Below are positions 25,669-40,254 of a stretch of DNA of 64,000 nucleotides, piece by piece. How positions within the stretch are numbered: the stretch's first letter is position 1; each line of letters starts with the position of its first letter. Source of the DNA: Fomes fomentarius (lineage: Eukaryota; Basidiomycota; Agaricomycetes; Polyporales; Polyporaceae); the NCBI GenBank assembly GCA_022606135.1, contig JABYQN010000001.1:3100001-3164000 (forward strand), written 5' to 3'. The notes below the pieces were generated by a model. That model ran no database searches, had not been told where the DNA came from, and was given only the letters and a program-made list of their open reading frames with translations. Both the position numbers and the translations under genes were made by a program.

Positions 25669-25961
25669 AGCTTACAGCGTACAGGCAAACAGTATAGATT
25701 GTAAGGAATAGAGCACACGAAGAGACGGCAGTGATGGGTGCGGGGACTTGGTCGCTGTCCCAGACAGCGAGAGGCTGTTTGGAAATGTTTGGTGCGTATG
25801 TCCTGGATAGTTAGATTAACGCCCATAATGATTACACTGAGCGCTTACATATTCTTACTAGTGTCCCATGGTGATTTTGTCTTGAATGTGCGGCCCTCGG
25901 ACTGCCCTTGCCTTCTTGTCTTCACACACCGCATATCATCCATATCTGGACGGTCGCTGCT

Positions 25962-28258
25962 ATGAAGTTCGTTGACAAGATTTCTCAACACGATGGAGGG
26001 AAGTTGTTCTATACTTTTGAGTTCTTCCCGCCCAAGACGGACCAGGTAAGGAACAGTTCAGGGTCATAAGTGAGAATGGTCGTCCAACTGATCTTTGCAG
26101 GGCCTTGAGAACTTGGTGTCGCGCATAGCACGTATGGTGACGTTAGATCCGTTAGCGGTCAGCATAACATGGGGAGCGGGAGGCACGACGAAGGACCGGA
26201 CTCTCGACTTGGCGGGTTTGACGCAGCTTGAATACGGTGCCGACACCATTTTGCATCTAACGTGTACGAATATGGTGCAGGGAACTGTGGACGCGGCTCT
26301 GAGAGTACGTCCGGTTCCATCTTCAATGCCTTACCTCTACCCTTACGCTCCATTCAGGAAGCGAAAGAACGGGGCATAGAGAACATCCTTGCTCTTCGCG
26401 GTGGTACTGATGACTTTGAGTTTGTGCTAGAATGCATCTGATCGCCACTTGTAGACCCTCCACGCGGCGCAGAGCATTGGATACCTACAGATTCCCGCTT
26501 TCAGCACGGCGTCGACCTTGTGCGATACATCAAGTCCACACCCGAGTTTGCGCATCTCTGCATCGGCGTGGCAGGTCATTTTGTTGCTGTTTTTGCTTAG
26601 ATACTCATGCTCATGCTCATCACTCTGGCGGTATAGCGTACCCCGATGGGCATCCCGACAGGGACATCAATGGAGACGAGGAGCTCGAACACCTGAAGGA
26701 GAAGGTCAACGCCGGCGCAGAATTTATTGTCACACAGCTATTCTACGACGTCGAGAATTTTTTGCAATGGTATAAGAAAATTCGCGCTAAAGGTACGCCC
26801 CGCTTCTACTCCCAGGAATATTCTAATCGCGCTTTCAGGCATTACCGTACCCATCATACCAGGAATTATGCCTATACAAACATATGCGTCGTTCCTACGC
26901 ATGACGAAGCTATGCGCGACGCGCGTGCCTCCAGAGATCATGCACGAACTTGTGCCGCTTCGAGTAGGTTTCCCTCGGCCCGCTCAATAGGCACTTCATA
27001 ATTACGGGACCTTCATTGTAGCACGACGACCAGAAGGTCAAGGATTACGGCGTGAACCTCGCCATCAACATGATCAAGCAGCTACAAGCTGGGGGCATCC
27101 AGGGAGTCCATTTCTGTACACTCAACTTAGAGAAAAGTGTCACACGTGTCCTTGAGACTCTGGGCGTTGCGGGAAACATCTCCCAGCCCACGAATAAGCT
27201 TATTGCTGTGAGTGTCCATACGAGACCACTTGTCATCGTGCGCTGATCAGGTCAATAGGATGTCGCCACTCCGCCAGAGCGAACCATGACTCCTCATGCC
27301 GCGACGGACCGAGCAACGAAAGAGTTGGCTACGTCCGCACCAGAGCCAGAAGGTAGTAAAGGTGAAATCAACAACGCAGCCGACTGGGACGACTTCCCGA
27401 ACGGTCGTTTTGGTGACTTCAAGAGCCCCGCGTACGGTGAGACGGATCGTTGGGGAAGCTCCGCTTTTCAAAGCAAAGTCCCCTCAGCGCCGCTGTCTCA
27501 TTGGGGAAATCCGAAGACTGTCGATGATCTCACCACACTATTCATCCGACATCTACACTCAAAGATCACAACGACACCATTCTCGTCCACACCGCTGTCT
27601 CCAGAGTCGTTGATGATCTTCCCGCACCTTGAACGATTGACAAGGAAGGGTTGGTGGACTGTTGGCTCGCAGCCTGCCATCAACGGGGTTTCTTCCACGG
27701 ATGAGGTTGTCGGCTGGGGACCTCGAGGCGGGTATGTGTACCAGAAATGCTTCGTCGAGTTCTTCGTAGAACACAAGGATGTGGAACGCATCGTTAAGAA
27801 GGTTGAAGAAGAAGGAGGAGGGCTAGTAAGCTATTTTGCTGGCAACGTGAAGGTGTGTCAGCCTGCATAATGTTCCTGACGAGCCTCTGAATTGTGAGTA
27901 GGGAGAACTGCGCACGAATGTTCCTGAAGGCGGCCGCAATGCTGTAACGTGGGGGGTGTTCCCTGGCCAAGAGATCGCACAGACGACCATCATCGAGAAA
28001 GAGTCGTTCCTTTCTTGGAAGGTGCGAGTTATTCTTCCTCGACAAAAGCCAGTGATACTAACATATGGGTGGCTTCAGGATGAAGCTTTCTCTATCTGGT
28101 CAGAGTGGGCGTCGTCTTACCCGCCTGGTTCCCAAGAGCGCAACCTGCTTGAGGGTGTCCGAGATCAAAGTTGGCTCGTCAGTCTGGTTCACCACAATTA
28201 TATGGATGCGGCGGCACTGTGGACGTTCATGTTCCAGGGGAATAACCGTCTGCTATGA
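25962..28258 (+). CDS. MET13: Methylenetetrahydrofolate reductase
   Basis: This FAD enzyme reduces 5,10-methylene-THF to 5-methyl-THF, which supplies methyl groups for methionine and S-adenosylmethionine. The N-terminal barrel starts MKFVDKISQHDGGKLFYTFE and FFPPKT. It continues with VSITWGAGGTTKDRTLDLA, ILHLTCTN, ENILALRGDPP (split by an intron), IGVAAYPDGHP, FIVTQLFYDVENFLQWYKKI, VPIIPGIMPIQTY and GIQGVHFCTLNLE. The C-terminal regulatory half begins after an insert near 27,300 and has WGNPKTVDDLTTLFIRHL, VGWGPRGGYVYQKCFVEFF, AVTWGVFPGQEIAQTTIIE and WSEWASSYPPGS, ending GNNRLL. There are about nine exons, all in frame. Fungi commonly have two isoforms (MET12 and MET13), and I cannot say from this window which one this is. 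The length fits the two-domain eukaryotic enzyme. Confidence 0.95.
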
Positions 28259-28784
28259 GCATTCGCGACAACATCTGCAGGACAATTTGTACAGCAGTCT
28301 ACTTGCAGCGAACTATAACGCCCACTTGTATCCATATCATGTATACTTCACAACGTGTAACGTTGCTTCTTGCTGGCGAAGCTTCCTTACCATGATTGCG
28401 GAGAATGCGTGGGTAATCTGAATGGAGTAGTCTAACGTCGAGCTAACCGGCGTATCAAAATCGCGCCAACTAGACTACGATGTTGCAAAGATTCATGACG
28501 GCGTATGTGTTACGCAAGCATGTGTAGGCATGTGTAGGGTCGTTCAATGGATGGGAAGGCGAGCTGCGTAACAGCAGGTATGAGAGTCGCCGAGACTACT
28601 CGACGATGGGTCACGGTGCCCAAATTGGGACTCTCGGACGCGCGGTACCTGCGGGCGGTGTGAGCGCGGACGGTGGACGGTGTGAACGCATTTCGCGTCC
28701 TGCTCTCAACTCTCTTCGACCTCTTCGTTCTTCTGGACTATCCGACGTCTACGTGCAGCACGTGTCGCTGCAAGTCAACGCAAG
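28259..28784. other. Intergenic region between MTHFR and KEX2
   Basis: This 526-bp stretch holds the MTHFR 3' UTR and the KEX2 promoter. A 10-bp unit GCATGTGTAG is repeated in tandem at 28518-28537. No gene is seen. Confidence 0.5.
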
Positions 28785-31678
28785 ATGCGTTTGCCACTCA
28801 CTCTCGTTCTTGCCATCCAGTCTGTTCTGGCACTGCAACCCACTAAGCGTCACTACAATACACACGACTACTATGTCCTGGAACACGACCCCCTGGCAGG
28901 AGCATCGCTGGCCGATACCGCACGAGCGTTGGGCGTCGAGGTTGTGGAACAGGCGGGGGAGCTGGCGAACCATTGGCTCGTTCGTGTAGCGAAGGACCTT
29001 CAGAAGAGGGAGGAGGATGCCGATCCCGTTCTACGGTCATTAGAAGTTCTGCAGCAGGAGACACGTTCCCAGCATTTGCCCCGCTCAGAAGGGTCCCTGC
29101 GGAGACGAAAGATTGCCTCATCTATTCGGACGGTCCTCCCGCAGACTCTCCGCCAACGCGTCAAGCGTGCTCCGCCACCCATACGACCACCTCCGGAGAA
29201 GATAGAGACTTCCGCAGATACCGCTCTCCGACTGGGACTCCATGACCCCGAGTTCAAGAAGCAATGGCATCTTGTCAACGATGATTTCCCGGAGCATATG
29301 ATGAATGTCACTCCAGTATGGGATATGGGCATCACCGGGAAGGGTGTCATCACCGCCCTGGTGGACGACGGCTTGGATTACACTAGCGATGATCTCGCTG
29401 CAAACTTTGTAAGTACTCCAAAGGTTTTCCCTCACTCTCCTGACATGTATGTAGTACGCGTATGGTTCATACGACTACAACGATCATACAGACCTGCCTA
29501 CTCCAGTCCTCTTCGATGACCACCATGGCACTCGTTGCGCGGGCCAAATTGCCGCCGTCAAGAACGACGTATGTGGAGTGGGTATCGCGTACGATTCCAA
29601 GGTTGCTGGTATACGTATCCTCTCAGGTCCTATCTCCGACATCGACGAGGCCGCTGCGCTCAACTACGACTATCAGAACACTTCGATCTACTCGTGTAGC
29701 TGGGGTCCTCCCGATGACGGCAGGTCGATGGAAGGACCGGGGTATCTCATCAAGAAGGCTATGATCAACGGAATCCAGCAAGGTCGGGGCGGAAAGGGCT
29801 CTGTTTTCGTCTTCGCCAGTGGTAATGGCGGACGAAGTGGCGACCAATGCAACTTCGACGGCTACACGAACAGTATATTCTCGGTTACTGTCGCTGCTAT
29901 CGACTACAAAGGCCTACATCCTGACTACTCCGAAGCTTGTGCAGCGAACATGATTGTTGCGTATACATCTGGTAGCGGTAACCACATCGTACGCAATATA
30001 CCTGAACTCCATCATCAGTCTGTATACTCATTGTCGTTGTAGACTACCACTGACAGAGGGAAGAACAAGTGCTCACACTCGCACGGTGGTACATCAGCAG
30101 CTGCTCCTAACGCGGCTGGTGTCATCGCCCTCGCACTGCAGGCAAAGTGAGTGTACCGCTCTGATAACAGAAATCGCATGCTGATCTCTCACTTTCCAGC
30201 CCGAATCTCAACTGGCGCGATATCCAACACATTTGCGTCCGTACAGCTTTGCAGGTGAACCCCGACGACTCCGACTGGGAGATGACTGCAGCGGGGCGTC
30301 CATACAGCTACAAGTACGGCTACGGGAGCCTGAACGGACTGGAGTTCGTCACAACTGCACAAGCATGGCAGTCTGTCAAACAACAGACCTACATAGACCT
30401 TCCTGCGGTGCAGATCAACAAGGGTACCATGGACTCTTTCGGTAACACTACCGGGGGAGAACGCATACCTCCCGACGGCCTAGAGAGCACGTTGACCATC
30501 ACCAAGGAGCTCCTCGAGCGGAACAATTTTGAGAAGCTCGAGCATATCACAGTGAAGGTGTGGATCACTCACAAACGCCGCGGAGACGTCGAGGTCGAGC
30601 TGGTCAGCCCGAACGGCGTCAAGAGTATCCTCGCCGCTCGCCGCCATGGAGATAACGCGGACACAGGTTACCCTGGTTGGCAATTCATGACTGTGAAGCA
30701 TTGGTACGATCCCACATTTTGTTGCTACATGGCAGTGATGAACGGTGCTTGCATAGGGATGAGGTTCCAGTAGGAGAATGGAAGATTCGTGTATCTGATC
30801 AACGCAACGACAACTATGTTGGATCATTCCTTGGTTGGACTATGACCATCTGGGGCTCCGTGATCGACGCTGGCAAAGACATGAAGTCACTCATCGTTTC
30901 CCCTGATGACGACGAGAATGTCTTCCCCCCTCTCCCTCCAAATATCACGACCACTACCACTACCACATCCTCGTCGACAATGCTTTTGCCTACTAGCACG
31001 AGAACCTTAGGCCGTCCGACAGACCATCTTCCTGAAGATCACGGCCACGCGACAGGCGAGAACTCCAAACCCGCGTTCACCATGACCGCGGGCGCAGGAA
31101 CATCGACCGAGCCCGCTAAGCCGGCCGAAGATGCCGCTACGTCCGCAACAAATGTCCCCACACCCGACGAAGGCTGGTTCTCCGACCTCTCGAACCTCGT
31201 CACGAACCAAATGTGGTTCTTCGTAGCGGTCGGCGCCGTCTCGCTCTTTGGCATAGGTGCAGGCCTGTTCTTCTGGAGGCGGGCGGTGCAGCGCAAGCGT
31301 CGCGCGAACTACTCCAGCCTCCGCGATGACGACGATGTCGCTATGGGTGCGCTCGGTCGCGTGAGCGGAGGGTCTCGAGGCCCCCCTCAACGGACGAAGG
31401 AGTTATATGACGCGTTCGGGGAAGTGTCGGAGGACGAGGACGTGGATGAGGAGACTGCTTTGCGTCCACACTCCATCTCACCTGGACTCGACACTGGCTT
31501 GCACTCTGGCTTCCTCGACGACGATGACCCGCCGACCGCTGGAAGTGGGAAGCAGCAGCCGCGTTATCGAGACGAGCCCGACTCGCCAGCACACGATAAG
31601 GAGCGTGAGCGGTCTGATAGCCCTGGAAGCGGTAGTGGTAGTGGGAGCAGTTGGGAGCACGCCTCAGAAACGCGATAG
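28785..31678 (+). CDS. KEX2: Kexin (Kex2) subtilisin-like proprotein convertase
   Basis: This is a late-Golgi endoprotease that cleaves secreted precursors after Lys-Arg or Arg-Arg. The signal peptide (MRLPLTLVLAIQSVLA) is followed by a propeptide that ends at a likely autoprocessing site, QRVKR. The S8 catalytic domain shows the Asp in ALVDDGLDY, the His in DDHHGTRCAG, the oxyanion Asn in ASGNGG and the Ser in HGGTSAAAPNAAG. The P domain runs from about 30,420 to 30,880 and includes KVWITHKRRGDVEVEL and, across an intron, EVPVGEWKIRVSD. A Thr/Ser-rich stalk follows, with a run of seven Thr near 30,950. One transmembrane helix lies at about 31,213-31,275, and the cytosolic tail is acidic and Ser-rich, as expected for Golgi retrieval. 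There are about five exons. The size of about 880 residues is normal for fungal kexins. Confidence 0.96.
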
Positions 31679-31886
31679 TCAGTCAACTCAATTTGTAGAG
31701 TAGACATGTCGCTCGTTGGGATCTCGTTTCAATCATCTTGTATTCCTCTCACTACTATATGCAAGGATGGATAATATCTATGCGCTACAGAACAGTACAG
31801 ATCACAGAGCACGATGGAGAGCGCAGCAGAACTAACAAATAACCTACAATACATGAACCAGGCGATGAAAGGGGAACGTGTGGATT

Positions 31887-34648
<2,762 letters not shown>

Positions 34649-35270
34649 CGCGACTGACGCGTGAAGAGGGGTAGGGCAAGAGCAAAGTCGTGGTCGGGTT
34701 GAGAGGAGAGTGACCGTGACCACACGCGACGCGACTATTTGGCGCCCGAGTTGCTTTTGTTCTCGTTCACTGTTCGACGGTCCTCGCGCAAAGCTCGCGC
34801 ACCTCCCAACAACGCACAACCGTTCTATGCTGCACCGCGACATCTGATTCTCTGCTTCTTGTACGTCTGCCACCTTTCCTTTGCGCTTCCTACCGCTCTC
34901 GAGACGCGTTACTCTCACTCCCCTTCAAGTTTCTCGCTCTCGCCCGCCCCTTTCCTTCTCGCACTCAGCTATAGACGAACGCTTGCACAGCGCACACGCG
35001 ACGTCACTCTCTCATCTGCTCGTGGGGAAATATCCCAATTTCTTAGGCCAAGTGTTGTAAACCTACACTCCGACCCGCGGCGGATAATCTTGGACTGGGG
35101 ACGGTAGTGAGTTTGCATTATAGATGGGAGTGTTCGACCACCAATGACACACACGATGACTAGCACAACGTGCGAATTGGTTCCGCGGAACATAAGCTCG
35201 TTGTGGAGAGGGTAATAGCGATTCGACCTTCTCAAGTCCCCTCGGGCGCAAACTTAAACGGTTCGCAGGG
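34649..35270. promoter_or_regulatory. Divergent promoter of MCM7 and the DNMT1-type gene
   Basis: This 622-bp region holds two perfect MluI cell-cycle boxes (ACGCGT) at 34657-34662 and 34904-34909, and overlapping near-matches ACGCGA at 34724-34729 and 34729-34734. In yeasts MBF binds these boxes and drives G1/S genes including MCMs. A maintenance methyltransferase is also needed in S phase, so joint control is plausible. The region is CpG-rich, unlike the 3' two-thirds of the methyltransferase gene. Confidence 0.45.
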
Positions 35271-38200
35271 ATGAAACGTGCACGGACAACTGACGATTCC
35301 ACCCAAGCTTCTCCGAAGAGAAAAGGTATGTGCAGTCATTACTGCCACTTGTGTCGTCGCAAACATTCAGATGATGGCGGTATCCACTCGTTAGAGCAGA
35401 AGCAGTGGTTGCCGAACACAGAAGTATGGGTGGAGATACCTCGTCGTCGTAGAAGGTAAGCTACAAGGTTATGTCCACACTAATGCATGAGACGCCTGAC
35501 TGTATCATGCGCTTAAGTCCGTTGTCTTCTACCTCCGGCTCGTCGAACCCAGTCGTTGTAGCCCGTCGTTATATCCTAAATGGAGATGAGATTGACGAAG
35601 ACGACCTTATCCTTGCTGGAGAAGCGGAACCCGATGACAATTTCGATGACAGTATCCCGATACGGACCTTGGACGAATATGCCCTTTACGAACCTGGGAC
35701 ACGAGAGCTGCTGCCGTCCAGTGCCCTTCTAGTAGACGGTTTGACTCTACAAGCCGTCGGTACCGTTCACACATATACCGAAGAAGGAGAAGACTCCAAC
35801 GATGAGGCCTCCGATGATGGCCTGAAGGGAGGGCAGCGTGTCCTCCTATCTCCCATTCTGGAATGCAGTGTCCACTGGCCTCTACGTGGAATAGGGTTTG
35901 ACTCGTGGGTAGTTGTGCTGTCTTGTGAAACACCGTGCTAATCTTTTTGTATAGCAAAATTTACATCCGCACACGACATGCGTGGTACATCCTTTTGCAA
36001 TCAGCTCGCGTGTATACTCCCTTCCACCGTGTCTTCCACTGGAATCACCGCATTGCCCACTGCCTCTTCACCCATCTCTTGAAGAATCCTCAGCTCACGG
36101 AGACTGACTTCCTCGCACTCCTGGAACAGGATGTCTCAATTGATCAGTTGACGTCCTCCGAATTTGTAAGTCTTCTGTTACCTCGGTCAGCTTTGAACCA
36201 ACTTTTGAATGTGTCGCAGGTTTCATACCTTGCCATGGTTATGGAACAGCTGGCCAAGGAGGACTACTCTCTCTGTCAACAACTCCTTGACTCGAGCCTT
36301 GTCACTAGGCTTTATCCCTCCCTCTCTTGTCTGACCAATATGCCCAATGCTCGTCCCGCCATTGACATCAGCCGCTCCCTCTCTCCAAGCCTGCCAACTT
36401 CCTTGAGTACTACTCAACGCCAGCGCCGCAAGTTGAAGGATATTGAGAAGGATGTCCTTCAGCATGCAGACCGCACAGTGGTCACACCCAGGGTGGGTGC
36501 CATTGCACAGCAGCTGTTCTCACAATCTTTGTGCCAAGCCAGAATGTCCCCTGATTCTGACTATGAGGTGCTGAGAGAACCTCCAGCCTATTCACTTCAT
36601 GCAGTGGATCCCCAATCCATTGAGTGGGTGACGGGCACTGAGGACCCCCATATATTCCACAGTGTATCCATTGATGGAGAGCTATACTCTGTAAGTTCTA
36701 TATATGATCAAGTGTCACTGAGTCTAATGTCTAAATCTCTGTAGGCTGGAGATGTCGTGATTGTGGAGAGTGGAGCAGATACCAACAGAAGCAGGTCCAG
36801 GAATGCTGCTTCTGATGAGGCTCAATGTTATCTCAATGACCTTGCAAACAGGAAGTGGTGAGCCACTTCTTGTCATCCCTGATCTGTGTTCTGACTGTTG
36901 GATAGGTTCTGCAAGATTAACTACTTCTATGAGGAGAAGATCTCTCATCAGGGGAGAAAGTTCTTCCATGCCCAGTGGCTTGAACATGGGTCTAAGACCC
37001 TACTCCAGGAGGCAGCCCACTCTAGATCCTTGTTCTGGATCAATGAGTGCTGTGACCTTTCTGTGGAGTGTATTTATTCCCACTGTAACCTTCAGACCTT
37101 GTCACCAGGTCAGATGGAACCAGTGGATGATGTCACTGGACATGAGAACAAGTTCTTTGCAGGGTAGGTGTCACATACATATAATGACATATTCTGCTAA
37201 TCTGAGTCTTGTATCTTTAGCTTAACATTAGATGCTAAGCATCATGCCTTTGTCATGCTGTCATCAGAGGACATTGCTGATGCTCTCTCCTACTGTGAGC
37301 AGCTAAGGCCTTGCCTACCTTGTGGTTTCTCCATCAGGCAGAATGTCAAGGAGTCCTGGACTTCTTTGCCTCAAGGGGGATTTGCTCACTTAGGAGTTGA
37401 CTACCATGTCAATGACTTTGTGTACCTCCACAATTCTCACAGCACTGTTGGCTTGCTGGACATAGCCCAGATCACTGAGTTCCTAGGTGTTCAGGGTGAT
37501 GAGGTCTGCCTCAGAGTTCAATCATATGGCCGATATGATGATTCTGTAAAGAGGCTTGGTGGTAATCACTTGGCACCCAGGGACAATGTAAGTATTTATT
37601 ATTATGGTCAAATAACTATGTCACTAACAATCAGTTTATAGCGCAGGCTCTTTCAGACTCAGGCCTTCTTCTCAGTGAAGTTGGCCTCAGTTGAGGGCAA
37701 AGCCTTTGTTGCTTGTCCCATCTCCCCTAGAGAAAAGGAGTCATGGATAAAGGAGGATGATCACTTTTACTGTGACCTCCAAGCCAAGTCCTTGTCCTCA
37801 GTTCAGGACATTAGGGCCCTACAGCCTTCTGGGCTGCCTCAATGCCAGCAGTGCAATGCTGCTGTCTTTGATGCCTCCTTAGAGAAGGAGGCTCTTCTCA
37901 ACACCTTCCACAAACTCAGAGGGCTTGAGTTGTTTGCAGGTTATTTTCAAAATTCATATCATATTGCATCACCAAGTCTGATTAGGTTTGTAGGGGCTGG
38001 TGGACTCTCTACAGGTCTGGAGATGTCTGGATTTGTGGAGACCAAGTGGGCTGTGGAGTTCTCTCCTAGTGCAGCAAAAACCTTTCAGTATGTATCTCAA
38101 TTCCCAATCTGATACACCTTTTTACTAACTTGCCACACAGGGCCAACCATCCTAATGCTGTGGTATACAATGAATCTTCCAACTGTCTGCTACAACATGC

Positions 38201-40143
38201 CATAGATGCTGCAGAGGGAAGGAATCCATCTCCTCTTAGGGGGAAGGGTAACAATGAGGAGCTTCCTCCCATGCCACAGAAGGGAGATGTGGAGTTTATT
38301 TATGGAGGTACATTTGCAGTTGCTCTTTGCAGTGTGATCTTCTGATGTATAATGTTTTAGGCCCACCATGCCAAAGTTTCTCTATGATGAACCACCATAG
38401 AGTGAGTCTAATGCTGATGTGCTTGCATACTGGAGACTAATGAATTTATAGAAGCCAGATGACATCAGGTAATTTACCCCCTTTCCTATTTTGATGGCCC
38501 TTACTCACAGCTATCTTTAGGAGTACCCTGGTCTCCAATATGATTTCCTTTGTGGAATTCTATCAACCAAAATACTTTCTTTTGGAGAATGTGGCAGGGC
38601 TATTGTCATATCATCTGGACAGACAGGTTCAAGGCAAGAATACAGTGAAGAGGCTCAAGATGGGTGTGGTAAAGTTCAATATCCGTGCATTGACAACACT
38701 AGGGTGAGTGATTTGGTGATATAGAATCAAACATTGGATCTAAGTCAGAGAATAGATATCAGGTGCATTTCAGGATCCTCCAAGCTGGACAGTATGGGGC
38801 CCCTCAAGGTCGACAGCGAGTCATCTTCCTTGGTGCTCGAGGGGATGTACCTCTCCCTGACTTTCCCATCCCTCAATATGCCTATCCTAAACCATTGCAC
38901 AATTACAACCTCCCTAATCAGGTTGTCCTTCACCCAACATATCGTGTTGGTCATGGTACAGAAGGACACCAATGTGCCCCCCTTCCTGCTGTCACTATAG
39001 ATGAAGCCATTGGAGATTTGGTAAGTGGTGTTTCTGTTTCCTTATTAACTCAGAATGCAATCTGACACTTTTACCAGCCTCAATTTAATTGGTCAGTTAT
39101 TTCAGACATCCCTCCAACATTATACTCACAAGCACTGCAGGAAGAATCCCCATAAGGTTTATGCTCCAACACCTGAAGATGTTCAGAAAGCACAGAACCA
39201 AGAGGCACAAGGGATACCCAGCTTTGATGCTGTCACAGCTCTCAAGTCATGGACAGCTATCAAATCATGTCATCCTGGGTTTCCCAGTCCAACACCCTAC
39301 CCTCATCCTCCCTTGGCTCGCTATCAGATGTGGCTGAGAGGTGAGAATGCAAGCACTGTTGACCACCACTACACCATGAGATATCCTGCTGTAGTGGTTG
39401 AGAGGTGAGTGTATGCAATTATTGCAATGACTGTCTGTGAAGCAATAACTATATTTGTGCCTCAGTGTCTGCAATATTCCTATGCTTAGCCACAAGCATC
39501 CCAAACCCAATCATGAAGGTACACTGATTCCTCACTTTCCTATAATCCTACCATTGATTGTATGGCCATAGACCTCCCTCGTAAGCTAAGACTGAAGCAC
39601 CTGAAGGGGGCTGACAGCAAAAAGAAGAGCATGAGTCAAAGTGAGTTGAGTGAGCCCTTTGATTATGCTATAATTCTTAGAGGCTGTTAGCAATCTATGG
39701 AAGACTTGATGGTAGTGGTCAGTTCATCACAGCTATGACTACCATCATGCCAAATGCCAAAGGAGGGAGAGTAATTCATCCTCATGTGAGTACAGTCAAT
39801 CACTCATTGATTCTCACTCTCATTGAGAGATCTGTAGCAACAGAGAGTCCTCAGCATTAGAGAATGTGCTCGGGCTCAAGGATTTCCTGACAGCTATCAT
39901 TTCGAGTCCACCAACAATGAGCCGAGAGCAATTGTGGCAGATGTATGCAATCCCAAACCTGAACTTTCTGTAAAAGACGCTAACAATTACATTCAACAGC
40001 AAATGAGGCAGATAGGGAATGCAGTGCCTGTTCCACTGGCACTGGCACTTGGGAGGGAGATCGGCAAGTCGCTGATCAAGTTATGGAAGCAGATGCAGGA
40101 GCAGGAGCAGCAGGCGAGGCTCCGCAGTCCCGAACTGGAATAA
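35271..40143 (+). CDS. DNMT1-type cytosine-5 DNA methyltransferase
   Basis: This nuclear enzyme methylates cytosine in CpG and is probably a maintenance methylase. Twenty introns can be spliced so that all 21 exons stay in frame. The N-terminal part ([18 protein letters not shown]) leads to an RFTS-like domain ([36 protein letters not shown]). Two BAH-type domains follow ([13 protein letters not shown] with [13 protein letters not shown]; and [12 protein letters not shown] with [12 protein letters not shown]). The catalytic domain has motif I ([19 protein letters not shown]), motif IV ([15 protein letters not shown]), motif VI (FLLENV), motif VIII ([10 protein letters not shown]), a long target-recognition region, motif IX ([19 protein letters not shown]) and motif X ([18 protein letters not shown]). 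I see no CXXC zinc finger. The 3' two-thirds is almost free of CpG, unlike everything around it. The gene is intact, so it is not a decayed copy. Confidence 0.95.
36541..39840. other. CpG desert within the methyltransferase gene
   Basis: By direct reading, this 3,300-bp segment contains 11 CpG dinucleotides (at 36632, 36756, 37531, 37642, 38684, 38811, 38817, 38838, 38943, 39319 and 39580). Sampled neighbouring sequence has about 4-7 per 100 bp. Two stretches, 36758-37530 and 37644-38683, have none. All nine CpGs after 36758 lie in arginine CGN codons and none lies in any of the 15 introns there. The pattern fits methyl-cytosine deamination with selection holding only the arginine codons. Confidence 0.9.
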
Positions 40144-40254
40144 GTCAAGCACTGCACAGACCGTGGACATTCTGCACGAGGACAGTTAATTGCATACACT
40201 ATTCATGTGTACCGGATACCTATTATCACCGTGTTGTTCGAATTTCACACCAGA

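Noticed and set aside
36541..39840. The CpG desert as a sign of horizontal transfer or an inserted element
   Set aside because: Gene structure, intron size and protein type are continuous with the CpG-rich 5' end of the same gene, and no terminal repeats or junctions are visible. Overall GC is only moderately lower; it is CpG specifically that is missing.
35271..40143. The CpG-poor methyltransferase gene as a pseudogene or RIP-damaged copy
   Set aside because: All 20 introns can be spliced with the frame kept, every catalytic motif is present, and no stop codon interrupts the exons. The arginine CGN codons are retained, which shows purifying selection.
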